Positions 1-4,953 of a DNA stretch of 5,171 bases are shown one piece after another (positions within the stretch are counted from its first letter, which is position 1; every line of letters starts with the position of its first letter). Origin of the DNA: an uncultured Trueperaceae bacterium. GTDB lineage: Bacteria; Deinococcota; Deinococci; Deinococcales; Trueperaceae. The notes under the pieces are model-generated. The model was not told the origin of the DNA and searched no databases. It saw nothing but the letters and a program-made list of their open reading frames with translations. A program made the translations under genes and the position numbers. The stretch is taken from NCBI GenBank assembly GCA_937911855.1, contig CALDPK010000215.1, positions 1 to 5,171 on the forward strand, in the 5' to 3' direction.

Positions 1-1184
1 CTGAGCTGGCTGCGGCCGAAGAACTCGCGTAGCGCGGCCACGATGGGGCGGCTGTTGACGAGCTTCTGCGGGGTGGCGGCGTCGGGGTTGCCGAGCAGCA
101 TGCGCTCACGGACGCCACGGGCCATGCGGCCCAGGCCGACGCGAATCTGGTCAGCTACCAGTTCACCGACGGTGCGGATGCGGCGGTTGCCGAGGTGATC
201 GATGTCGTCCTCGGAGTAGCCTTCCGTGCCGGCGGCAAGGTGAACCAGGTACTGGATGGTGGAGACGAGGCCGTAATCGACGAACTGGCCGTCCTCATAG
301 CCGAGCAGCGTGGGCTGTTCGAACTCGAGGCCGAGCTTGTCGTTCATCTTGTAGCGGCCGGCTGCACCCAGGTCGTAACGGCGCGGATCGGCGAGCAGGC
401 TGTGCAGGTAGTTGCTGGCCTTGTCGACCTTGGGCGGATCGCCGGGGCGCAGTACGGTGAACAGGCGGAGCAGTGCTTCGTCGCTGCCGGCGCCGCTGGC
501 TTCGTCAGCCTTGAAGGTGGCGTCGAGCAGGCTTTCCGAGCCCTTGAACAGGCCGCGGATCTCTTCGTCGCCGTAACCCAGTACGCGGAGGATGAGCGTG
601 AACGGGAACTTGCGCTTGTTGACCTTCATCCAGAGCGTGTCGGAGTTGTCGAACTCGAGTTCGATCCACGGACCGCGCTTGGGCATCGGGATGATGCTGG
701 CGGTCGGACGGGCACCGACGTTCTGGCCACCGGTGAAATAGACGCCCGGTGAGCGGTGGATCTGTGAAACGATGACGCGGTCGGCACCGTTGATGATGAA
801 GGAGCCATCCTCCGTCATGAGCGGCAGGTCGCCAAGGAAAACCTGGTCTTCCTTGATGAGGCCCGTGTCCTTGTGCACCAGCTGAAGCTTGGTGAACAGG
901 CCGGCCTGGTAGCTCAGGTCCTTCTCGCGGCATTCTTCCGGGGTGTATTCAGGTTCGACGAGCGTGTACTCGAGGAAGTCCAGAACGAGACCGGTCTGCC
1001 GGCCGCGTTCAGTCTCATCGATCGGGAAGATCTCCCTGAAGGCGGCCTGGAGGCCGGAGTCCTCGCGCAGTGCAGCAGGCTTGTCGCTCTGCAGGAACTG
1101 ATCAAAGGACTTGATCTGGATGTTGGTGAGGTTCGGCAGGTCGATGACTTCATCGATGCTGCCAAACGATCTGATTTCGCGCAT
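1..1184 (-). CDS. rpoB: RNA polymerase beta subunit, N-terminal part (partial)
   Basis: This encodes the first 394 residues of the beta subunit of DNA-dependent RNA polymerase; the rest lies beyond the left window edge. The frame is open from the ATG at 1184 to base 1 with no frameshift. Visible landmarks are the N-terminal lobe start MREIRSFGSIDEVIDLPNLT, PIDETERG near residue 55, DGSFIINGADRVIVSQIHRSPGVYF at 126-150 (V148 corresponds to the N-terminal rifampicin site V146 of E. coli), NKRKFP near 189, DDIDHLGNRRIRTVGEL at 326-342, and REFFGRSQL at 386-394, where rifampicin cluster I begins. A Shine-Dalgarno sequence AAGGGGTG lies just upstream and an in-frame TAA sits 9 bases further up. 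A GTG two codons upstream lies inside the Shine-Dalgarno region, so ATG is preferred. The gene follows rplL after a 403-base structured spacer. The sequence resembles Deinococcus RpoB most closely, from memory. Confidence 0.98.
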   Translation of the reverse strand, partial: MREIRSFGSIDEVIDLPNLTNIQIKSFDQFLQSDKPAALREDSGLQAAFREIFPIDETERGRQTGLVLDFLEYTLVEPEYTPEECREKDLSYQAGLFTKLQLVHKDTGLIKEDQVFLGDLPLMTEDGSFIINGADRVIVSQIHRSPGVYFTGGQNVGARPTASIIPMPKRGPWIELEFDNSDTLWMKVNKRKFPFTLILRVLGYGDEEIRGLFKGSESLLDATFKADEASGAGSDEALLRLFTVLRPGDPPKVDKASNYLHSLLADPRRYDLGAAGRYKMNDKLGLEFEQPTLLGYEDGQFVDYGLVSTIQYLVHLAAGTEGYSEDDIDHLGNRRIRTVGELVADQIRVGLGRMARGVRERMLLGNPDAATPQKLVNSRPIVAALREFFGRSQL

Positions 1185-1418
1185 CTTCACCCCTTAGTGG
1201 AAGAGAACGGCTGTGGCGGGCCGAAGGAGGGAGCTTGCAATCCGGGGAAACAGTTCTGCTAAGATAGCCGTGTCAACAGCACGAGCGTTGCTGTGAATGC
1301 GGGCAGGTGCAGCGGCGGATTCAGTGGCAGGCACGCCAGGCGTGGCCACCGGATCAACCAAGCAACAATACGTCCACGCCTCAGGAGGCGAGTCCGCATT
1401 CCGGTACCCGTTTTTCAT

Positions 1419-1440
1419 CCGGCTTGCGCCGGCCTTTTTT
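1419..1440 (+). terminator. Rho-independent terminator-like hairpin facing against the operon
   Basis: On the plus strand CCGGC (1419-1423) and GCCGG (1428-1432) form a five-base-pair G+C stem with a TTGC loop, followed by CC and six T residues to 1440. This is a simple intrinsic terminator shape in the plus direction. Read in the operon direction, the same stem is preceded by an A-run and followed by ATGAAAAACG, with no T-tract, so it should not stop operon transcription. The stem is short, so efficiency is uncertain. Confidence 0.5.
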
Positions 1441-1476
1441 CTGTTCAAAGCAACTCCCTGCAGCTGAGCTGGCAGA

Positions 1477-1505
1477 CCTCAAAGAAAGAGGCTATCACAA
1501 GATAG
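1477..1505 (-). repeat. Two tandem small hairpins downstream of the 13-bp stem
   Basis: In the operon direction CTATC-TTGT-GATAG (1505-1492) is a five-base-pair hairpin, followed immediately by CCTC-TTTCTTT-GAGG (1491-1477), whose loop is pyrimidine-rich. The TTTCTTT run lies just after the first stem, so the pair could act as a weak terminator or pause element in an attenuator. The function is inferred from position only. Confidence 0.35.
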
Positions 1506-1512
1506 GGTGGGC

Positions 1513-1552
1513 GGTTGTGGATGGGGCTACTTCCGTAATCCCATCCACAACC
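1513..1552 (-). repeat. 13-bp perfect inverted repeat after rplL (attenuator or RNase III-type stem)
   Basis: GGTTGTGGATGGG at 1513-1525 is exactly complementary to CCCATCCACAACC at 1540-1552, with a 14-base loop. It starts 35 bases after the rplL stop codon in the direction of transcription. The sequence right after the stem in that direction is CGCCCACCCTATC, not a T-tract, so it is not a classic intrinsic terminator. A long stem at this place fits an RNA-processing or stabilising structure that separates rplJL mRNA from rpoB mRNA, as in the E. coli rplL-rpoB spacer. The pairing is seen directly; the role is inferred. Confidence 0.6.
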
Positions 1553-1587
1553 TCAAATGCCCAGTGCATCCGGTACGCTTTCAGCGT

Positions 1588-1971
1588 TTACTTGACTTCG
1601 ACGGTTGCGCCAGCTGCTTCGAGCTTGCCCTTGATTTCGTCTGCTTCGGCCTTGTCGACGCCCTCACGGACGACGCCGCCGGACTCCACGAGATCCTTGG
1701 CTTCCTTCAGGCCGAGTTCCGTAATGGCACGGACTTCCTTGATGACCTGAAGCTTGCTTGCGCCTGCATCCTTGATGCTGACGGTGAATTCGGTCTGCTC
1801 TTCGGCAGCGGCTTCTGCGGCCGGGGCTGCGCCACCGGCGAATGCGCCCATGGGGACTGCAGCGGCGGCTTCGACGCCCCACTGCTCCTTGAGTGCGTCT
1901 ACGAGATCAACGAGTTCCAGAACGGTCAGACCGCTCAGCTGTTCTACCAGGGCTTCTTTATCGAATGCCAT
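1588..1971 (-). CDS. rplL: 50S ribosomal protein L7/L12 (bL12)
   Basis: This is the 127-residue multicopy stalk protein that recruits and activates translational GTPases such as EF-Tu and EF-G. Residues 1-33 form the dimerising N-terminal domain that docks on L10. Residues 35-58 are the Ala/Gly/Pro-rich flexible hinge. Residues 59-127 are the C-terminal domain, with the conserved helix region VIKEVRAITELGLKEAKDLVE (76-96) that contacts the factors. Length and architecture are normal. The ATG at 1971 lies two bases after the rplJ stop, and the GGAGG within the last codons of rplJ (the MEEA segment) serves as the Shine-Dalgarno sequence, so translation of the two genes is probably coupled. It shares the L10-leader control upstream of rplJ. 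A long structured spacer follows before rpoB. Confidence 0.98.
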   Translation of the reverse strand: MAFDKEALVEQLSGLTVLELVDLVDALKEQWGVEAAAAVPMGAFAGGAAPAAEAAAEEQTEFTVSIKDAGASKLQVIKEVRAITELGLKEAKDLVESGGVVREGVDKAEADEIKGKLEAAGATVEVK

Positions 1972-1973
1972 AA

Positions 1974-2501
1974 TTATGCTTCCTCCATCTTGTTCTTGTG
2001 GTTAGTGATTACGGATACCAGATTGCGCTGCGGACCTTCGAGCACGCCGACGAGCTGCTGGAGGGGTGCGCTGAGCACTCCGACCAGTTCGCTCAGGATC
2101 TGCTCGCGTCCGGGCAGCTTGGCGACCCGGGCGAGAGCCTCGGGGCCGACCTTGCTTCCCTGGAGCAGTCCGCCTTTGGCAGCGGGCAGTTCCTTGGCAT
2201 GGTCCTTGGCAAAATCAGTGATCGCCTTTACGGGGCCGACCGGGTCTTCGCCTGTGAGGACGAGAGCGGTCGGGCCTTTCAGCTGGTCATCGAAGCCCTC
2301 GACGCCCTGCTCTTTGAGCACGACGTTGATGAGGGTGTTCTTTGCAACCAGCAGGCGGCCACCTTCTGCCTTTACCTTCGCCCGAAGGGCGTTAAGGTCT
2401 GCTGCGCTCAACCCCTGGTAGTCGACGAGGAAGAACGTGCCGCGATCTGCAAGCAGGCTCCTGAGTTCCTCAACCGACGAAATATTTCTTGGGTTGGCCA
2501 T
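1974..2501 (-). CDS. rplJ: 50S ribosomal protein L10 (uL10)
   Basis: This is the 175-residue stalk base protein. It binds 23S rRNA next to L11 and carries L7/L12 dimers on its C-terminal helix. The N-terminal globular domain runs from MANPRNISSVEELRSLLADR through the RNA-binding LVDYQGLSAADLNALRAKV (25-43) and the LLVAKNTLINVVL segment (50-62). The GPTALVLTGEDPVGPVKAI motif is at 77-94. The C-terminal helix from about 140 to 175 is the L12-binding part. I chose the ATG at 2501 because AAAGG lies five bases upstream of it. The GTG at 2507, which would add two residues, overlaps that Shine-Dalgarno sequence. Free L10 in complex with L12 normally represses its own mRNA through the leader found upstream. 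Confidence 0.97.
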   Translation of the reverse strand: MANPRNISSVEELRSLLADRGTFFLVDYQGLSAADLNALRAKVKAEGGRLLVAKNTLINVVLKEQGVEGFDDQLKGPTALVLTGEDPVGPVKAITDFAKDHAKELPAAKGGLLQGSKVGPEALARVAKLPGREQILSELVGVLSAPLQQLVGVLEGPQRNLVSVITNHKNKMEEA

Positions 2502-2528
2502 TAGCACCTTTCAATGAATCAGAGTCAA

Positions 2529-2545
2529 GTTCCAGCGACTGGAAC
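2529..2545 (-). repeat. 7-bp perfect hairpin between the L10 leader and the rplJ start
   Basis: GTTCCAG (2529-2535) and CTGGAAC (2539-2545) pair perfectly around a three-base loop. The hairpin lies between the L10-leader core and the rplJ Shine-Dalgarno sequence in the same transcript, 17 bases before the AAAGG. It could be part of the switch that controls rplJ translation, or simply a separate stem. No T-tract follows it. Confidence 0.4.
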
Positions 2546-2561
2546 AACCGCGAAGCGCAGT

Positions 2562-2606
2562 ACGCCTCGGCAGGATCTTTAAGCCTGGCGGCCCCTGCTG
2601 TCTCGA
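2562..2606 (-). promoter_or_regulatory. L10 leader (ribosomal protein L10-L12 binding mRNA element)
   Basis: The rplJ leader contains the hallmark pair of L10-leader segments. GACAGCAGG (2602-2594) pairs through GCAGG with the CCTGC of CCTGCCGAGG (2574-2565). Between them is a G+C-rich arm with a GGCTTAA segment (2584-2578). These strings match what I know of the L10-leader family (Rfam L10_leader), in which a kink-turn-like fold copies the L10 site of 23S rRNA. Binding of L10(L12) represses translation or elongation into rplJ-rplL. The element sits about 65 bases upstream of the rplJ ATG, the expected place. Additional flanking pairing, for example GTGGT/ACCAC at 2612-2632, may belong to the full structure. 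Confidence 0.85.
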
Positions 2607-2660
2607 ACGCCGTGGTGCCGTGTGGGAACCACAACTGCGCACCGGGATGCTGAGGTGGAT

Positions 2661-2684
2661 GGGTCCGCGCTGAATTGCGGACCC
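2661..2684 (-). repeat. 8-bp perfect stem-loop just after rplA
   Basis: GGGTCCGC (2661-2668) and GCGGACCC (2677-2684) pair perfectly around an eight-base loop, starting nine bases after the rplA stop codon. In the operon direction it is followed by ATCCACC, with no T-tract, so it is unlikely to be a strong intrinsic terminator. It may protect the 3' end of the rplKA message, mark a processing site, or lower read-through into rplJL. The function is inferred. Confidence 0.5.
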
Positions 2685-2693
2685 GGAGAACAG

Positions 2694-3374
2694 TTACAGG
2701 TTCACCCTTACGGATGGTCCCATGGTGGAAGTGAGATAAAGGGTCCTGAGGTAGGTGCCTTTGGCAGCGTCGGGCTTGGCGGCCTCGACAGCGGTCCTCA
2801 GTGCGCTCAGGTTCTCGGCAAGCTGCTCGGCAGCGAAACTGGCCTTGCCGATGGGGGCGTGAACGACCCCGGTCTTGTCGGAACGGAACTCGATCTGACC
2901 AGCCTTGAGTGCGCGGACGATCTGGCCGATGTTCGGCCCGACTGTACCGGCACGCGGGTTGGGGAGCAGACCCCGGGGACCCAGGATGCGGCCCAGCTTG
3001 GAACCGACTGCGGCCATCATCTGCGGGGTGGCGACTACTGCGTCGTAGTCGAACCAGCCGCCGGCTACGCGGTCGATGAGCTCATCGCTGCCGACGAAGT
3101 CAGCACCGGCGGCTTCAGCTGCGGCTACGTCTTCGCCCTGCACGAAGGCGAGGACGCGGACGGTCCGGCCGGTACCGTGCGGAAGTGCCACGGTGCCACG
3201 GACGTTCTGGTCGCTCTTGCGGGGATCGACGCCCAGGCGGAAGTGCGCCTCGACGGTTTCATCGAATTTGGCGGTTGCCAGTTCGCGGACGAGTGCGACT
3301 GCTTCGTCGCTCTCGTACAGCTTGTTGCGGTCAACCTTGCCTTCAAGTTCGCGGTAACGCTTGCCACGTGCCAT
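2694..3374 (-). CDS. rplA: 50S ribosomal protein L1 (uL1)
   Basis: This is the 226-residue protein of the mobile L1 stalk, which helps release deacylated tRNA from the E site; in many bacteria it also represses the L11-L1 message. Domain I is formed by the two ends of the chain (about 1-65 and 160-226). Conserved blocks are ELATAKFDETVEAHFRLGVDPRKSDQNVRGTVALPHGTG (31-69), the domain II stretch to GSKLGRILGPRGLLPNPRAGTV (124-145), FRSDKTGVVHAPIGKASF (163-180) and TSTMGPSVRVN near the C-terminus. Length matches the family. The ATG overlaps the rplK stop by one base (TAATG), and AAGGAGG at 3390-3384 inside rplK lies nine bases before it, so translation is coupled to rplK. A stem-loop follows the stop codon. 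Confidence 0.98.
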   Translation of the reverse strand: MARGKRYRELEGKVDRNKLYESDEAVALVRELATAKFDETVEAHFRLGVDPRKSDQNVRGTVALPHGTGRTVRVLAFVQGEDVAAAEAAGADFVGSDELIDRVAGGWFDYDAVVATPQMMAAVGSKLGRILGPRGLLPNPRAGTVGPNIGQIVRALKAGQIEFRSDKTGVVHAPIGKASFAAEQLAENLSALRTAVEAAKPDAAKGTYLRTLYLTSTMGPSVRVNL

Positions 3375-3808
3375 TACTGCGGGCCTCCTTCAACGGTCAC
3401 TCCAAGGGAACGGGCGGTGCCGGCGATGATCTTGGCTGCGGCGACCTCATCGTTTGCGTTCAGGTCGGCCATCTTCTGGCGGCCGATCTCAAGGCACTGG
3501 TCCCAGGTCAGCTTGCCGACCTTGTCCTTGTGGGGAACGCCGGAGCCCTTGGCGATGCCTGCGGCTTCCTTGATCAGGTAGCTGGCTGGCGGCGTCTTGG
3601 TGACGAAAGTGAATGAACGGTCCGCATAGATGGTGATCTCAACAGGGATGATGGCGCCGGCCTGCGAGGCAGTTGCGGCGTTGTATTCCTTGACGAAGCC
3701 CATGATGTTGGCACCGTGTTGACCGAGGGCCGGGCCCACGGGTGGTGCCGGCGTTGCGCCGCCTGCTGGCAGCTGCAACTTGACGATTCCTGCTATTTTC
3801 TTGGCCAT
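3374..3808 (-). CDS. rplK: 50S ribosomal protein L11 (uL11)
   Basis: This is the 144-residue protein at the GTPase-associated centre, which binds 23S rRNA beside L10 and takes part in factor-dependent GTP hydrolysis and the stringent response. The N-terminal domain (about 1-70) carries the proline-rich thiostrepton-facing segment PAGGATPAPPVGPALGQHG (14-32) and NIMGFVKEYN (35-43). The C-terminal rRNA-binding domain (about 75-144) includes TPPASYLIKEAAG, KVGKLTWDQCLEIGRQKM and AAKIIAGTARSLGV. Length is typical. The start is firmly set by AGGAGG (3818-3813), four bases before the ATG. The gene begins 67 bases after nusG and its stop overlaps the rplA start. Confidence 0.98.
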   Translation of the reverse strand: MAKKIAGIVKLQLPAGGATPAPPVGPALGQHGANIMGFVKEYNAATASQAGAIIPVEITIYADRSFTFVTKTPPASYLIKEAAGIAKGSGVPHKDKVGKLTWDQCLEIGRQKMADLNANDEVAAAKIIAGTARSLGVTVEGGPQ

Positions 3809-3875
3809 GATTCCTCCTGAAGCTCCCCCTGCCGGACATGGCGGCCCGACGGGGTAATGACGCTGTTATTCTGGA
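3809..3875 (-). promoter_or_regulatory. nusG-rplK spacer with strong Shine-Dalgarno and possible L1-binding leader
   Basis: This 67-base spacer ends in AGGAGG (3818-3813), one of the strongest ribosome binding sites in the window. A small hairpin GCCG/CGGC (3831-3834 with 3842-3845) followed by a G-rich AGGGGGAG stretch lies in front of it. In several bacteria L1 represses the L11-L1 mRNA by binding a 23S-like stem near the rplK start. The location is right for such a site, but I cannot identify the diagnostic L1 fold, so that role is tentative. Confidence 0.35.
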
Positions 3876-4433
3876 TCAGGTCCTGATGACCTGAGAATAA
3901 TCTAGTTCAACGGGTGTTTCACGCCCGAAAATGGATACGAGCACCTTGACCTTGCCGCGCTCGGGGTTCGATTCGGAAACCACGCCGTTGAAGTCAGCGA
4001 ACGGTCCGGATGTGACCTGGACGTTGTCGCCGACATTGAAGCTGACACGCACCTTGGGTGCCTCGCGGCTGCCGGTTATGCCGAGGGTACCCAGCATGCG
4101 GGCTTCCTCTTCGATGCTCAGCGGCACGGCGGCCGTGCTGGTGCCCACGAACCCGGTGACGCCGGGGGTGTAGCGGACCACTTCCCAGGCTTCGTTCGGT
4201 TCGTCAGGGTTGTCTCCCAGGTCCATCTGCACGAAGATGTAGCCAGGGAAAAGTTTGTTCTTGACAACTTCCTTCTGGCCATTGCGGTCGTGCTCGACGG
4301 ATTCTTCCGTCGGGATTGCCACCTGGTAGATGGAGTCGGCGATTCCAAGCGAACGGGCGCGACTGAGAATATTCTGTTTTACTTTGTCCTCATGTCCGAC
4401 GTATGTATGGATGGCATACCATTCAATACTCAT
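3876..4433 (-). CDS. nusG: Transcription termination/antitermination protein NusG
   Basis: This 185-residue universal elongation factor binds the beta' clamp of RNA polymerase through its NGN domain; its KOW domain contacts partners such as ribosomal protein S10 or Rho in the species where this was studied. The NGN domain spans about residues 3-120: it opens with WYAIHTYVGHEDKVKQNI, has VPTEE-like IPTEES (40-45), KLFPGYIFVQMDL (60-72) and VRYTPGVTGFVGT (86-98). The KOW domain spans about 133-185, with NVGDNVQVTSGPFADFNGVV and KVKVLVSIFGRETPVELDYSQV. The acidic insert DNPDEPNEAWE (74-84) and the tail are like Deinococcus/Thermus NusG as I recall them. It lies 46 bases after secE, with GAGG four bases before the ATG. 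Confidence 0.98.
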   Translation of the reverse strand: MSIEWYAIHTYVGHEDKVKQNILSRARSLGIADSIYQVAIPTEESVEHDRNGQKEVVKNKLFPGYIFVQMDLGDNPDEPNEAWEVVRYTPGVTGFVGTSTAAVPLSIEEEARMLGTLGITGSREAPKVRVSFNVGDNVQVTSGPFADFNGVVSESNPERGKVKVLVSIFGRETPVELDYSQVIRT

Positions 4434-4479
4434 ACGGCCTCGCTTTCCGGAACCTGGCTTACGGGCAAGTTCAATTGGG

Positions 4480-4668
4480 TCAGCCGACGATCAGGAAATC
4501 GATCAGTGCGCCCAGGGTGGTGTCTGCGATCAGCAGGAACACTGCCGTCATCACGACGAACAGCAGGGTTGCCTGGGTTGCCTGGACCACTTCGGGCCGG
4601 GTGGGCCAGGTGACCCTCTTGAGTTCCGCGCGTGAGTTGCGCAGGTAGGTGGTTAAGGAATTGAACAC
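4480..4668 (-). CDS. secE: Preprotein translocase subunit SecE
   Basis: This 62-residue single-span SecE is the short form typical of most bacteria outside the gamma-proteobacteria. It clamps SecY in the SecYEG channel of the cytoplasmic membrane. An amphipathic surface helix with SRAELKRVTWPTRPEVVQAT (12-31) contains the conserved WPTR hinge (21-24). A hydrophobic membrane helix follows from about 34 to 61. Translation starts at GTG (4668), three bases after the rpmG stop. AAGG within the last codons of rpmG, about 10 bases upstream, supports this start and suggests coupling. Its place before nusG is the nearly universal secE-nusG order. Confidence 0.96.
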   Translation of the reverse strand: MFNSLTTYLRNSRAELKRVTWPTRPEVVQATQATLLFVVMTAVFLLIADTTLGALIDFLIVG

Positions 4669-4671
4669 CGA

Positions 4672-4836
4672 TCAGACCTTGACTTCGCGGTGAACCGTAT
4701 GCTTGCGGTCCCAGCGGCAGTACTTGCTGAGTTCAAGCTTCGCCGTCGTGTTGCGGCGGTTCTTGTGGGTGGTGTAGTTGCGCCGTTTGCACTCCGTGCA
4801 TTCGAGCTGTAGTTTTAATCTGACGTCACTTGCCAT
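4672..4836 (-). CDS. rpmG: 50S ribosomal protein L33 (bL33), with an altered zinc ribbon
   Basis: This small 54-residue large-subunit protein near the E site starts MASDVRLKLQLECTECKRRNYTTHKNRRNT and ends KHTVHREVKV, very close to Thermus L33 as I remember it. The zinc-type family has two CXXC pairs. Here the first is intact (Cys13, Cys16), but the second reads C-R-W-D, with Cys40 followed by Asp43 where a cysteine is expected. Asp43 is encoded by GAC, so more than a single base change from a Cys codon is needed. Zinc may be bound by three Cys plus Asp, or the site may be degenerating. GGGAG (4847-4843), six bases before the ATG, is the Shine-Dalgarno sequence. It follows tuf after 117 bases and precedes secE by three bases. 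No tRNA-Trp gene separates them. Confidence 0.96.
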   Translation of the reverse strand: MASDVRLKLQLECTECKRRNYTTHKNRRNTTAKLELSKYCRWDRKHTVHREVKV

Positions 4837-4856
4837 GGAAGACTCCCAAATCAGTT

Positions 4857-4865
4857 ACTTTAGCA
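4857..4865 (-). promoter_or_regulatory. Candidate extended -10 promoter upstream of rpmG
   Basis: On the minus strand TGCTAAAGT (4865-4857) has a TG-extended, four-of-six match to the TATAAT box. It is positioned so that a transcript would begin around 4850, just before the rpmG Shine-Dalgarno sequence. I see no -35 box at the right distance. After a terminator-like hairpin behind tuf, a separate promoter for rpmG-secE-nusG would make sense, but a short leader of this kind is only one reading of an A+T-rich patch. Confidence 0.25.
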
Positions 4866-4869
4866 CGCG

Positions 4870-4904
4870 CATCCGGTGTCCGCTGTAGCGCGTTCATCCG
4901 GATG
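4870..4904 (-). repeat. Short CATCCGG repeats and palindrome in the tuf-rpmG gap
   Basis: CATCCGG occurs at 4870-4876 and again at 4895-4901, where it extends into the perfect ten-base palindrome CATCCGGATG (4895-4904). ACGCGC (4865-4870) and GCGCGT (4888-4893) are also complementary across a 17-base loop. These could form one stem in the rpmG leader or be binding sites for a dimeric regulator. The repeats are short and could be chance. Confidence 0.3.
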
Positions 4905-4910
4905 GCAGAA

Positions 4911-4946
4911 GTGTGCCGGAGTCCAGAAACCCGGGCTCCGGCACAC
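4911..4946 (-). terminator. Strong hairpin after tuf, probable terminator or processing stem
   Basis: GTGTGCCGGAG (4911-4921) and CTCCGGCACAC (4936-4946) form an 11-bp perfect stem with a 14-base loop, starting seven bases after the EF-Tu stop codon. In the direction of transcription TTCTGCC follows, so the U-tract is weak. The stem is the strongest G+C hairpin in the window and probably ends or trims most tuf transcripts while allowing some read-through into rpmG. Confidence 0.65.
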
Positions 4947-4953
4947 GTTGGAT

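Larger units (their letters stand above)
1185..1587 (-). promoter_or_regulatory. rplL-rpoB intergenic region with multiple hairpins
   Basis: This 403-base gap holds no convincing gene. In the direction of transcription it contains, in order, a 13-bp perfect stem-loop (1513-1552), two small hairpins (1492-1505 and 1477-1491), a hairpin with A-tracts that is a terminator only when read on the other strand (1419-1440), CGCCT/AGGCG (1377-1390), a compact CACGCC/GGCGTG repeat near 1332-1344, and ACAGCA/TGCTGT (1276-1294). In E. coli the rplL-rpoB spacer carries an attenuator and an RNase III processing site that lower rpoBC expression relative to the ribosomal proteins. The abundance of stems here suggests an equivalent role, which is inference. 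A perfect TTGACA on the minus strand (1276-1271) has no matching -10 box, so I do not call a promoter. Confidence 0.6.

Noticed and set aside
195..752. Plus-strand 185-codon open frame opposite rpoB
   Set aside because: It is a mirror of the conserved rpoB frame; the minus-strand translation matches the beta subunit throughout.
1248..1276. Perfect TTGACA on the minus strand upstream of rpoB as a -35 box
   Set aside because: At 16-18 bases downstream the hexamers are ACTGTT, CTGTTT and TGTTTC, none close to a -10 box; the nearby TATCTT is only four bases away. I do not call a promoter.
1194..1448. Minus-strand 84-codon open frame in the rplL-rpoB spacer, TTG start with a GGGAG upstream and a stop that touches the rpoB ribosome binding site
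   Set aside because: Its product resembles no family I know, third positions show no clear bias like the neighbours, and it runs through several hairpins that explain the sequence better. It remains a weak possibility only.
1507..2504. Long plus-strand open frames (304 and 168 codons) opposite rplL and rplJ
   Set aside because: They lie antisense to clearly recognisable L12 and L10 genes and have no recognisable protein features; G+C-rich genes often leave such open antisense frames.
2622..3581. Plus-strand 319-codon open frame opposite rplA and rplK
   Set aside because: It crosses two conserved minus-strand genes and the spacer after rplA, and its product matches nothing I recognise.
4837..4953. 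A tRNA gene (for example tRNA-Trp) between tuf and rpmG or secE, as seen in some bacteria
   Set aside because: No cloverleaf, T-loop GGTTCGA-type motif or CCA anticodon arrangement is present; the space is taken by a simple 11-bp hairpin and short repeats, and rpmG and secE are only three bases apart.
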